Source: Bathynomus jamesi (taxonomy: Eukaryota; Arthropoda; Malacostraca; Isopoda; Cirolanidae). Taken from it: DNA of 64,000 bases. The stretch covers positions 649,001-713,000 of the forward strand of contig JAJOZX010000921.1 in the NCBI GenBank assembly GCA_023014485.1. Direction: 5' to 3'. Under the pieces are notes generated by a model. The model did not search any database, was not told the origin of the DNA, and saw only the letters and a program-made list of their open reading frames with translations. The position numbers were made by a program, and so were the translations under genes. This document shows positions 56,010 to 64,000 of this stretch, piece after piece (position 1 is the first letter of the stretch; the number at the start of each line of letters is the position of its first letter).

Positions 56010-56665
56010 TTAAAGAAAGACTCCTGAAACATGGACTGTACTACAATCACACCATTATTGCTGTTGATAGATTCGAATTTAAAAATGTCCCTCTTCACAA
56101 AATAGATAACGACACTTATTCACCCATAAATCCTGGAGTTTTAGCAAAGATTAAAACAATCTATCGAATAAAGGTTACAATGTGATGACGCAGATTTACC
56201 ACAATGAGCCCCCAAGGTGTTAGAGACCCTCAATATTTTGCCAGATGATGTCCAACAACATTTAACTTACTGTGAAACTGAAGTTCAATATTTTTGCAGA
56301 AGATTTAGGTTGAAGGAAAGACAAATACTTAAAGGATTCGGCAAATATTGCAAGAAAAAGTACCTACTACAATGTTGCCCCTTCAAAATATGTTGGGCTT
56401 AGTGCCTATTTCCACAAGCGAACGTGAGAGAGATTCTTCCAAATTAATTTAATAATTACACCGACTAGGTCTTCACTGTTGACATCTACTACATCCACCC
56501 TAATGTTTATCAGAATGGTTGGCCCACCACTCATCCGCTTTGATCGAACAAAGTACAGTACATCAAGTTGTGGCTATTCGAAGGTCGGCATTCCGCAACA
56601 GACATCAAAAACGAGACACGAAAGCGTGATAACAACTCAAATGAGAATGACTTGTGTGGAGTTCA
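56010..56665 (+). pseudogene. hAT transposase C-terminal relic (52-kDa-repressor/KIAA1586-like)
   Basis: In mixed frames: LPDDVQQHLTYCETEVQYFC and RRFRLKERQILKGFGKY (56240-56345), VPISTSERERDS (56402), IITPTRSSLLTSTTSTLMFI and RMVGPPLIRFDRTKY (56450-56560). The STSERER-x-F-S and TPTRSSLL..VGPPL blocks are, from memory, the C-terminal dimerisation region of a widespread hAT group in aquatic animals. Several frameshifts; no ends found. Confidence 0.6.
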
Positions 56666-56904
56666 TTGGAGGTAAGATAAACAATAAACAAATATTAATT
56701 AATAGCATATATTATTAATTAAATTAAATAATTTCCATTACTATTTTATCGTTTTAATCATCATAAGGACTCTTAAACTGAAATGGTTCATGTGTGGGAT
56801 AGAGGAACTGGAAGTACTGGAAGAGATTGTAAAAAATATAGTGTTCCAGTACCTTTCAAGAAAAAAAAATATATATATATATATAAAAAAAAATATATAT
56901 ATCT
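56666..56904. other. AT-rich, short (TA)n
   Basis: No coding sequence. TATATA and A-rich runs at 56865-56900 adjoin the 3' end of the LINE fragment that follows. Confidence 0.4.
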
Positions 56905-57415
56905 TAAAACTTTGTGAAACTTTATGAGGGTTTGAACGACGGTTCAGGATCGACCTGCGGTCGACCCCTTTACAGTATCCTGCTTCAATTCTGGGATTTG
57001 ATGGAGGGAATTGCTTCCCGATCTTCTGCCCTCGTAGCCAGTCACGCATAGCTAGTCAGGGACTTTGCACAGGAACCTGTCTAGCTGGTATTTGAAAATA
57101 TTCAGTTTGGCGTGCTGGAGGTTCCTCAGTTTTTTGGGCAGGACATTAAAAGGTTTTGGGCCTCGTATTCTGAGGGTATTTTCCATCCTCGTTTTCATGA
57201 ACCCCTGTCCCACCGCAGCTGAGACAGTGCAAAATCTGCCACTTCTCTCATTCTAATGTGTTTCTATTTCGTTTCTAAGGTTAGGGACAAAACCCTCGAG
57301 TATTTTCCATATGTATAGTATTGTGTACAGCTCGCGTCTTCTTTCCAGAAAGTAGAGTTTCAGCGATTGTAGTCGAGATCAGTAGTGCTCACCTTTTGTT
57401 TCCTCTACCTTAGAC
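56905..57415 (-). pseudogene. LINE reverse transcriptase C-terminal fragment
   Basis: Minus-strand reading from about 57385: SRLQSLKLYFLERRRELYTI, LYIWKILEGFVPNLRN, GRFCTVSAAVGQGFMKTRME, then RGPKPFNVLPKKLRNLQHAK and FKYQLDRFL, with GYEGRRSGSN near the end. This is the C-terminal domain of the same LINE clade as the element at 60-64 kb (WERLRELNLYSLKRWRERYT there). Only the 3' end remains. Confidence 0.7.
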
Positions 57416-57433
57416 GTAAAAGTCCGATACAAT

Positions 57434-57832
57434 CCTATTTTAATACAATAAATTAAAGATGGCTGGAAGACCACGTGCACGTTCAACAATTGTCGATCCA
57501 CATCGAATATCACTACAGTATGTTAGGTTAATTGAATACCCGGTTAGGTTAATTGAATGCCTGGTTAGGTTAATTGAATGCCTGGTTAGGTCAACTGTAC
57601 GCCTTTGATGGTTGGTTAGATTAAGTCGTGATATTTTCGTTAGTTTAAACGAAAATATCATGACTCGGTCAATAAATTAAATTCCAAACCTTGATTAATA
57701 CGATAAATTAAAAAATTATTCCAAAAACTTTTATTTTCATTAATTAAACCGGATATACTATTTTGATAGTATACATATCATCATTAAACATTGTTTTTGG
57801 AATTTAATTTAGCGTATTAAAATAGGATTTTA
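57434..57832. mobile_element. MITE with inverted ends enclosing tandem repeats
   Basis: AATCCTATTTTAATAC followed by TAAATTAAA at 57434 recurs in inverted form ending near 57832. Inside, GGTTAGGTTAATTGAATGCC is present three times in tandem (about 57522-57590), followed by a block shared with the hairpin at 66-216. No coding capacity. Confidence 0.55.
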
Positions 57833-57903
57833 CCTAAAAATCCTTTGTTTGGCTTCTATTTTCGCAATGTCTCGTTTTCTGTGTGTATATATATATATAT
57901 ATA

Positions 57904-58647
57904 CAGGGTGTCCCATAAGTCCGGCATCATAGGAAAAATAATAAAAAAAGGCAAAACAAAAGCTTTTATTTACAGAACGTGCTCAATATGTCCACCATTG
58001 TTTTCAATACACAAATTCAGACGTGATACGCAGTCAGCATGCACACGATGAATGATGTCAGGAGTAATGGTGTTACATGCCCCAATAATGCGCTGCCGCA
58101 AATGTTCAACACTCCTAATTTTCTCTGCGTATACCAGCGCTTTCAAGTGTCCACAGAGATAAAAATCTAGTGGCGTGAGATCCGGGCTTCTAGTTGGCCA
58201 TTCCACAGGCCCTCGACGTCCTATCCAATGACCAGGGAATTGTTGGTACAGGTATTCCCTTACTTGGGTGCTGTAATGTGCAGGAGCGCCGTCTTGCTGG
58301 AACCATGTTGGGAAATTTCCTTCTTCGTTCAAGACACTGGGAAATGCTTCTTCCTTGAGCATACGTAGGTAGGTGCCTCCAGTGACACGATGCGATCCTT
58401 CCAAATGCCACACCATACCATCACCCGAGATGCACCTTGTTCCTTTGAAGAGGTATACCAGTGAGGGTTGTTTTGAGACCAGTAGCGGGTGTTCTGTCGA
58501 TTTACCTCACCATTCCATAAAAACAGCCTCGTCACTGAACAGAATGGTGGACGGGAAATTGGCATCCCGAGCATAAGAAAAATATGAATTATGGTTTGTA
58601 GAAATAGAAAATATGAATTTCTCCTATGATGCCGGACTTATGGACAC

Positions 58648-58650
<3 letters not shown>
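57904..58650 (-). mobile_element. DD41D-like mariner, N-terminal part deleted
   Basis: Left end CAGGGTGTCCCATAAGTCCG at 57904 after TA; the right end ATGCCGGACTTATGGACAC near 58648 runs into a (TG)n/(TA)n tract and has lost its last bases. The inverted ends are about 30 bases. The first 24 bases are identical to those of the element at the window edge (63977). Confidence 0.85.
57970..58574 (-). pseudogene. Mariner transposase catalytic domain, one frameshift
   Basis: Minus strand: [20 protein letters not shown] (just after the first-D region), ASRVMVWCGIWKD, TWFQQDGAPAHYSTQVREYL (second D), [16 protein letters not shown] and [14 protein letters not shown] (third D), ending NNGGHIEHVL. QQD to PLD spacing is 41. 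A frame change near 58370 separates the two parts; a DEAVF-like string (first D) lies near 58540. The sequence is close to the element at 40698 but a different family. Confidence 0.8.
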
Positions 58651-58682
<32 letters not shown>

Positions 58683-58689
58683 TATGATA

Positions 58690-59075
58690 CACACAGACCG
58701 TGCATGGAACAAGGAACTCTTCTGGGATAATTAAATCCAATATAGTCCGAATAAGTAATGGTAAATGACAAATACTATAGTTTTTTCTTTTTCATGATAC
58801 TAGCCCGACGTGGGCAACGGATCACTCGCAGAGAGGTCCCAAAAATATAGCTTCCCTCACCAGCTATCTGCAAAGCAGATAGGATCCAGCTTTGGGACAG
58901 AATCTAGGGTTTAAAGAAGCCTAGCCCAGCTACATTTAGAACCTCAATATAAGCAAAAGAATCGCTGCCTTCACGTCAGATTGAATACATCAAAGAAAAA
59001 GAAAAAAATTCTTCAATTCTTCAATAAATTTTCAATTTATTTTTTAGGTTTATTTCTTTATTTTATTTCTTTGTG
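58690..59075. other. No gene recognised
   Basis: GCAGATAGGATCCAGCTTTG and the inverted CTAGGGTTTAAAGAAGCCTAG near 58903-58923 give the region repeat-like character, but no class could be assigned. Confidence 0.3.
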
Positions 59076-59197
59076 ACATATATACATATATATATATATA
59101 TCATTTTGGCATCATCTATTAAATATTGACTGTAAACTTTTGTTAGTTTTCCGTACAGATGTTTTTGTTCCTCCCACAATTTTTATTTCTACACTTA

Positions 59198-59236
<39 letters not shown>

Positions 59237-59262
59237 TATAATATATATATTATATATATATA
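59076..59262. repeat. (TA)n tracts
   Basis: TA-rich tracts at about 59078-59100 and 59197-59262 flank about 95 bases of sequence (59101-59196) that looks like part of a Penelope tail. Confidence 0.7.
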
Positions 59263-59414
59263 TTTGTAACCTATATATAGTCTTGAACTCTCTTTTCACT
59301 CCAGTGTTCCTGAGAATGTCATTAGACGAAGCGCTTGATCACCACTTTGTTTCTTTTCCCTTCGTGGTTTTATTCCTCATAAATATTTTCTACGTGTCAC
59401 TTTCGTGAAATAAT

Positions 59415-59419
<5 letters not shown>
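59263..59419 (+). repeat. Penelope-like tail, copy 1, decayed hammerhead
   Basis: ACTCCAGTGTTCCTGAGAATGTC and TTCCCTTCGTGGTTTTAT match the tail at 59690-59795. The core reads CTGAGAA (59310-59316) where CUGANGA is expected, so one essential base is changed. Confidence 0.55.
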
Positions 59420-59465
<46 letters not shown>

Positions 59466-59468
59466 ATT
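59420..59468. repeat. (TA)n microsatellite
   Basis: TA tract following the first Penelope-like tail. Confidence 0.85.
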
Positions 59469-59790
59469 TGCCACTTTCAATTTTGTTTCACTCAAGCAAC
59501 ATTGTAAATAGAAATATTCTTGAGTCTGCCATTATTCAACTTACAATAATTTTAATATTAGCCACGGCCTTTTTTCGCTTGATCCTGTTGTTTTTGAATT
59601 CGTTTCAGAACGGATTTAGACAAGATGGGCAAAGTGCTAAAACTCTCCTACAATTTTTATTTTTCTATTTAATTTTTTTGTGACCTACATATAGTCTCGA
59701 ACTTGTTATTATTTCAGTGTTCCTGAGGATGTCATAGACGAAAGCGCTTGAGCACCATTCTGTGTTTCCTTTTTCCTTCGTGGTTATTTT

Positions 59791-59797
<7 letters not shown>
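59469..59797 (+). pseudogene. Penelope C-terminal remnant and tail, copy 2
   Basis: SSNIVNRNILESAIIQLT (about 59485-59540) is the C-terminal block that follows the GIY-YIG domain in Penelope elements (compare IIERNILECAFIHFKNN at 53260). The rest of the frame is broken. The tail to 59797 holds a hammerhead-like core and ends CCTTCGTGGTTATTTTCATCA at (TA)n. Confidence 0.65.
59715..59755 (+). ncRNA. Hammerhead ribozyme-like motif
   Basis: CTGAGGA (59723-59729; CUGANGA intact) with a short stem GTC/GAC and GAAA (59740-59743), followed by AAGCGCTT, a self-complementary 8-mer in the same place as AAGGCCTT at 19201. The short stem II and palindromic stem III suggest that only a dimer could cleave. 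Confidence 0.45.
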
Positions 59798-59837
<40 letters not shown>

Positions 59838-59852
59838 AGAGAGAGAGAGAGA
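59798..59852. repeat. (TA)n plus (GA)n
   Basis: About 38 bases of TA repeat followed by an AGAGAGAG run. Confidence 0.85.
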
Positions 59853-60062
59853 AGAGGAAGTAACGAATAACAATACAATGCGGAATGAGACATAGATGAA
59901 AGAAAAGAGAAGTAAAATTTGCGAGGTAGTAAAACTGTCCAACGAGCAAAGGATAAAACGATAAAAACTAAAAACTAGGAAATAAACAGCCAAAGAAATA
60001 ATGATAATACTAAATTAAGAACATAGAATAATCAGAGAACAAAAAGTAGAAGCGTAGAAAAT

Positions 60063-60236
60063 ACCGTATGTAAATACTACGCAAAAGGGTACTGCAGATA
60101 TCGGGATGGGCAATGCATCTATGCACATCCCACATTACGTAACACACATTACACAAGTGGATATTGCAAATTTGAAAAAAAGTGCAAGTTCCACCATCTT
60201 ACTGTCTACAACACTTATGCAAGATATGGGAGGTAA
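60063..60236 (+). pseudogene. CCCH zinc-finger segment of LINE (ORF1 or N-terminus)
   Basis: The frame from 60063 reads CKYYAKGYCRYRDGQCIYAH: spacing C-x7-C-x6-C-x3-H, a textbook CCCH finger as in RNA-binding proteins. A second unit, HYTSGYCKFEKKCKFHH, keeps C-x5-C-x3-H but lacks the first cysteine. A stop ends the frame at 60234-60236, and the next frame (from 60182) carries on into the endonuclease, so a frameshift or ORF1/ORF2 overlap is present. Such fingers could bind the element's RNA; that role is inference. Confidence 0.65.
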
Positions 60237-60524
60237 AAATACCGACAGGTGAGCAGACGATACCAGCAACAAAGAGGGCTACCAATTTTTTAGATGTAGC
60301 CCACAATTCAACTACTGAATACCATCGAACAAATACAAAGCCAACTGACAAATACAGGGGTCCGAGACCCGGACAGAAGGCATACAGAAAGACATTACAT
60401 GCGATATCGGGACAACGGTTATCGAAACAGATAAAGAGAGGAAAATTCTCGGAGGATCACAAGGCAACGAAACCTGCACCACTATTGGAAAATGAATTGG
60501 AAACACAAGTATGTAAAAACGAAA

Positions 60525-61281
60525 GGGAAAAAATAAAAATTATCCTAGCCAACATTCAGGGCCTTAAACCAAACCATTTCCCGGACAAAATTTTATACCT
60601 GAAAGGACTCCTGCAAGAAACCGGAGCAGATTTTGCATGCCTCACGGAAACTCATCTAAAGGACTCCCAGGCGAACTGTGAGTTCTGTAATGACAAAAAA
60701 GAAATACAAATTGACGACTATAACACCCTCCGAGCCGACAGAACAGTAAGACGTAAAGGAGGATGTGCTATTTACACACGCGAAATGCATATGGCAAAAG
60801 TGACTAAGTACCTCAAACAGCTACGTAGAATGTGTAGCAGCAAAAGCTGAAAAACTAAATATGGTACTGATTGTAATGTACAGACCCCAAACACGCCACC
60901 CTCCAAATTCTCTGATTCCATTACAGAGGTAAGAAACTGGGTAAAAGATCTACACTCTACAATCCCAAATATTTTTCTCTGTGGTGATTTTAATTTTCTA
61001 TTCATGAAATATAAAAGGATAGGAAAAAATATATGTATACACCAGGACAAGGGGGGCAGACGGGAAGACCAGGAGCGGGTAAAAATGCTACTAGCTCTAG
61101 CTGATGAATTTATTTTAACACAAGAAATAACAGAAAACACAAGAAAAACAACCCTTGATTTGGTATTCACAAACAACAGTAACCTAATTGATAATGTAGA
61201 AATATCCCCAACTATAATATCGGATCGCAACATTATTGAAATAACAACAAATATAAAAGCAACAGGAAAGGAAAGAACATG
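60525..61281 (+). pseudogene. LINE endonuclease domain, frameshifted
   Basis: IKIILANIQGLKPN (60535), FACLTETHLKDSQAN (catalytic E, about 60640), YNTLRADRTVRRKGGCAIYT (60718), then in another frame MVLIVMYRP (60860), NIFLCGDFNF (metal-binding D and N, about 60970) and LDLVFTNNSNLID (about 61150) with ISDRNIIEI where relatives have SDH. The SDH histidine is replaced by R-N, so the domain would be inactive even without the frameshifts near 60840 and 60990. Confidence 0.75.
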
Positions 61282-61884
61282 AACAGAAAGAAGCAAATTT
61301 GAAATTTTTAATTTTCACTCCAAAGCTATAAACTGGAAAGATGTTGCATCCAGCATGGAAGTAATAGATTGGAAAACCATTTTCGAGGCCAAGACAACGG
61401 AAGAGATGCTAATGACCTTCGAGAAGAAGACGCTGGAAATTGTGGAAAGACATGTCCAAAAAATACAACAAAGAGGAACGAGAAGCAGGTTCGAGAGACA
61501 AAAGAGGGCATTGTTCCGAAAGAGAGAGAGAGAGTGACTGCAAAATTAAGTAACTGTAAAGATAACAGCATCAGAAAAATATTAAACGATAAACTGCAGA
61601 GTAACTACAGGAACTAATTGAGAAGCATACAGAGAAAGACGACGACGACGCTACTGAAGCGATAAAGGTTAACTCAAAATACTTCTATAATTTTGCAAAA
61701 AGGAAGTCGAAAAGCCATGCGACTATCGGACCTTTGAAAAACGAAGACAGTGCTTTATCTGATGATCTAATAGAAGTATCGAAATATTAAGAGCTCGGTA
61801 CGAATCATCTTTCAGTATTCCAAAAAACTGACAAACTGATATGCGATAGAAACGCGTTCTTTGAAGAACTACAAGGGGAAAGTA

Positions 61885-62596
61885 CGAGGGCGGTCAGAAA
61901 ATAAGTTTACACGGCGTATAATTTCGTAACTAAAGGACCTACGTTGACTATGTTTGTATCAGGTGAATTCGTTAATCATTGTTGGCAACGCTGCACGTCG
62001 ATTTGGCTGCCATTTACCGTACATTGGTTATACGAGTCAGTTGAACATGGCGGCTCGACTGGAACAGTGCCCTGTCATTTCTGCAACGATATTCCGAGTC
62101 TGTCAGTGGTCAAAAATTTCTAGAGCGCATTGTCACAGGAGACGAGACATGGGTTCATCACCGTACTCCGGAAAAAAAACGTGCCAGCATGGAATGGAAA
62201 CACCCTGGGTCCCCGCGACCAAAGAAGTTCAAGATTGTGAGGTCCGCTGGCAAAGTGATGGTTACCGTGTTTTGGCACCACAAAGGCGTTTTGCTCGCAG
62301 ACTTCATGCAAAAAGGCACAACAATCAATGCAGATGCATATTGTTCAACACTGGAACGTTTACGAGCGGCCATTAAACGTAGACGTCCTAGACTGTTCCG
62401 TAGGGCAGGATACTGTTCCAGTCGAGCCGCCATGTTCAACTGACTCATATAACCAATGTACGGTAGATGGCAGCCGAATCGACGTGCAGTGTTGCCAACA
62501 ATGATTAACGAATTTACCTGATACAAACTTAATCAATGTAGGTCCTTTAGTTACTAAATTATACGCCGTGTAAACTTAATTTTTGACCGCACCTCG
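61885..62596 (+). mobile_element. Fold-back DD34D-type mariner in the LINE
   Basis: It starts CGAGGGCGGTCAGAAAATAA at 61885 and ends in the complement at 62596, with TA at 61883-61884 and 62597-62598. The arms of about 190 bases (61885-62080 and 62400-62596) are inverted copies; each includes the transposase start codon region (MAARLEQ). The right arm is therefore an inverted copy of the left end. Between them lies a middle piece of transposase: FLERIVTGDETWVHHRTPEK (first catalytic D) and KFKIVRSAGKVMVTVFW. Confidence 0.85.
62110..62400 (+). pseudogene. Mariner transposase middle fragment
   Basis: It runs from SGQKFLERIVTGDETW to STLERLRAAIKRRRPRLF. The first catalytic aspartate (GDETW) is present; the HDN and APSD blocks are deleted and replaced by the inverted arm. 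The type is that of the DD34D element at 31877, but a separate family (VLLADFMQKGTTINADAYC against VILVDIMKKRQTINSGTYC). Confidence 0.8.
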
Positions 62597-62598
62597 TA

Positions 62599-63425
62599 TA
62601 ACGGAATTCGACTTTACGACAGATGATATTACACACGCTATTGGGAAACTAAAAGCACACTCAGCGGCAAGACCGGATAAATGGAATGCCACACTGATCA
62701 AAAACTGCAAGAATGCAATCGCTGAGCCCCTATATTGGATATGGAGACGATCACTAGACACAGGAGAAATACCGGGCATCCTGAAGAGTGCGAACATAGT
62801 CCCAATATATAGAGGAGGAGATCGATCCGAGGCCAAAAACTATAGGCCAGTGTCGCTTACATCTCATCTCACTAAAATATTTGAAAGAATAGTTAGACAG
62901 AAAACCTATGACTTTTTGGAAACTCAGAAAAAATTAAATGATAACCAACTTGGGTTTCGGTCAGGCAAATCATGCCTATCACAACTAATGGAACACTACA
63001 ACATTATTGATGCACTTGAAAGTAATGAAAACTATGATGTAATATACACAGACTTTGCCAAAGCGTTCGACAAGTGTGACCATGGAATCATAATACATAA
63101 ACTGAAATATATGGGAATAACAGGAAAAGTAGGAAAATGGATATATAATTTCCTTAATGAGCGGCGGCAAGTCGTTACAGTACAAGGAGTATCTTCATCA
63201 GTATCAGAGGTCCTCAGCTCAGCACCACAAGGAACAGTATTAGCTCCACTACTCTTCATAATCATGCTAACTGACATAGATGAGGACGTTACCAAAGACA
63301 GCACAGTAACATCCTTTGCCGAAGACACAAAGATCAGTAGAAAAATAAGAAACCCAGAAGATATAGGATCTCTACAAACAGACGAACAAAATCTACAAGT
63401 GGATGGAAGACAACAATATGAAGTT
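62599..63425 (+). pseudogene. LINE reverse transcriptase domain
   Basis: One long frame: HSAARPDKWNATLIKNCKNA, SANIVPIYRGGDRSEAKNYR and PVSLTSHLTKIFERIV (motif 2 region), LGFRSGKSCLSQLM, YTDFAKAFDKCDHGI (motif A), LSSAPQGTVLAPLLFI (motif B) and SFAEDTKISRKI (motif C). The expected catalytic pair ADD is AED here. The first codons of the frame at 62583 come from the mariner end; the LINE itself resumes at 62599. It is followed after a break by the thumb at 63479. Confidence 0.8.
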
Positions 63426-63478
63426 TAACACAGAAATTTCAGCTGTTACGGTACGGAAAAAGAGAGGACCTAAAATCT

Positions 63479-63957
63479 ATGGAATATTATACCCCAAATG
63501 GACAGGAAATTCAGAGAAATTCTAGAGCAAAAGATTTAGGGGTTGTAATGACTGATGATGCGAAATTTGAAACACAAAATAAGATAGGAGTAAACAGAGC
63601 AGAGAGAATAACTGTGCAGATATCGAGAACCTTTAAACGAAAGGATAGGAATATAATGATTCCTCTACTGAAAATACTAATCATACTCAAACTGGAATAC
63701 TGCTCGGTCCTAACATGCCCATATAAAGAAGAAGACATTAGACAGCTAGAAGGGATTCAGAGAAGCTTCACAGCCAAAATCAATGGGTGCAAAGAACTAA
63801 ATTACTGGGAAAGGTTACGCGAATTAAACCTATATTCACTGAAAAGGTGGAGAGAGAGATACACCATTATTTACACTTGGAAAATAATGAAGAGTACAAG
63901 AAACCAACTCACTACTTCACCAGGGCAACTCGAAAGGAGGATTTCGAGGATTTCGTG
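63479..63957 (+). pseudogene. LINE reverse transcriptase thumb and C-terminal domain
   Basis: An open frame with SRAKDLGVVMTDDAKFETQ, a basic segment FKRKDRNIMIPLLKILI, LEYCSVLTCPYKEEDIRQLE and RLRELNLYSLKRWRERYTII followed by YTWKIMKS. These are the standard C-terminal blocks of CR1/jockey-group polymerases. The frame ends at TGA (63956-63958) where the (TA)n begins; the usual end beyond this point is missing. Confidence 0.75.
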
Positions 63958-63958
63958 A

Positions 63959-63976
63959 TATATATATATATATATA
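63959..63976. repeat. (TA)n microsatellite
   Basis: TA tract between the LINE end and the mariner terminus. Confidence 0.8.
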
Positions 63977-64000
63977 CAGGGTGTCCCATAAGTCCGGCAT
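63977..64000 (+). mobile_element. Mariner terminus cut by the window edge
   Basis: CAGGGTGTCCCATAAGTCCG and the next four bases are identical to the left end of the element at 57904, after TATA. The remainder lies outside the window. Confidence 0.75.

Larger units (their letters stand above)
59853..63958 (+). mobile_element. CR1/jockey-group LINE with CCCH zinc finger, split by a mariner
   Basis: Order: an A-rich 5' part (59853-60060), a CCCH zinc-finger segment (60069-60200), a linker, an apurinic-type endonuclease (about 60525-61280), a connecting region to 61882, a fold-back mariner insertion (61885-62596, TA duplication), a reverse transcriptase (62599-63425) and a thumb/C-terminal domain (63479-63957). 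The 3' end is cut by (TA)n and another mariner. Several stops and frameshifts occur. Without the insertion it is about 3.4 kb. Confidence 0.8.

Noticed and set aside
1..64000. CRISPR arrays, operons, phage or prokaryotic mobile elements
   Set aside because: No regularly spaced direct repeats with unique spacers, no ribosome-binding-site-led gene runs; splice sites and retroelements show eukaryotic DNA.

Overview
The window is AT-rich arthropod genomic DNA, probably from a decapod crustacean. This is inferred from the mix of repeats: jockey/CR1-type LINEs, Penelope-like elements with GIY-YIG endonuclease remnants, DD41D-type and DD34D mariners, Merlin, hAT and a 5S-rRNA-derived SINE, plus very abundant (TA)n tracts. 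Nothing here looks prokaryotic: there are spliced exons, canonical GT/AG sites and target-site duplications, and no operon.

The one clear host gene is FBXL4 (F-box and leucine-rich-repeat protein 4) on the + strand. Nine coding exons run from 12385 to 31095: discoidin-like domain, acidic linker, F-box, then leucine-rich repeats to the stop codon. All splice phases agree except for an apparent one-base deletion at the end of the F-box exon. The first ~100 codons were not found here. The introns are full of insertions: a 5S SINE, a Merlin element, Penelope pieces split by a fold-back mariner, CR1-type LINEs, a tRNA-derived SINE and a 3-kb antisense jockey-like LINE that starts about six bases after a splice donor.

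Upstream (1-12.3 kb) lies a jockey/I-type LINE (2.65-10.58 kb). It is split by a 3.56-kb hAT-like transposon at 3999-7555 with perfect 8-bp target duplications; joining the flanks restores the LINE reading frame. Further copies of this transposase family sit at 38.2-39.5 kb and 47.5-50.6 kb.

Downstream (31-64 kb) no host gene is visible. In order it holds: a DD34D mariner (31.9-33.2 kb); an HTH-only mariner derivative (34.0-34.7 kb); a head-to-head Penelope-like element (34.8-37.2 kb); a fold-back mariner and a DD41D-like mariner (39.7-41.5 kb); a 4.3-kb non-autonomous LTR retrotransposon with ~1.5-kb LTRs (41.8-46.1 kb); the third hAT-like copy; a nest in which a DD41D mariner carries two hAT insertions (53.5-56.0 kb); more Penelope tails; and a LINE whose first coding segment has a CCCH zinc finger (60.0-63.96 kb), itself interrupted by another fold-back mariner. 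The window ends inside a further mariner terminus.

The most notable signals are: (1) a hAT-like lineage with a shared signature (HWDGK, FDTT-SNTG, CR+H, HLWYLSE) but no recognisable hAT C-terminal dimerisation domain; (2) three unrelated mariners turned into long fold-backs carrying inverted copies of their own coding ends, one of them inside an FBXL4 intron; (3) hammerhead-ribozyme-like cores in the Penelope tails. All homology calls come from reading translations by eye; no database search was run.
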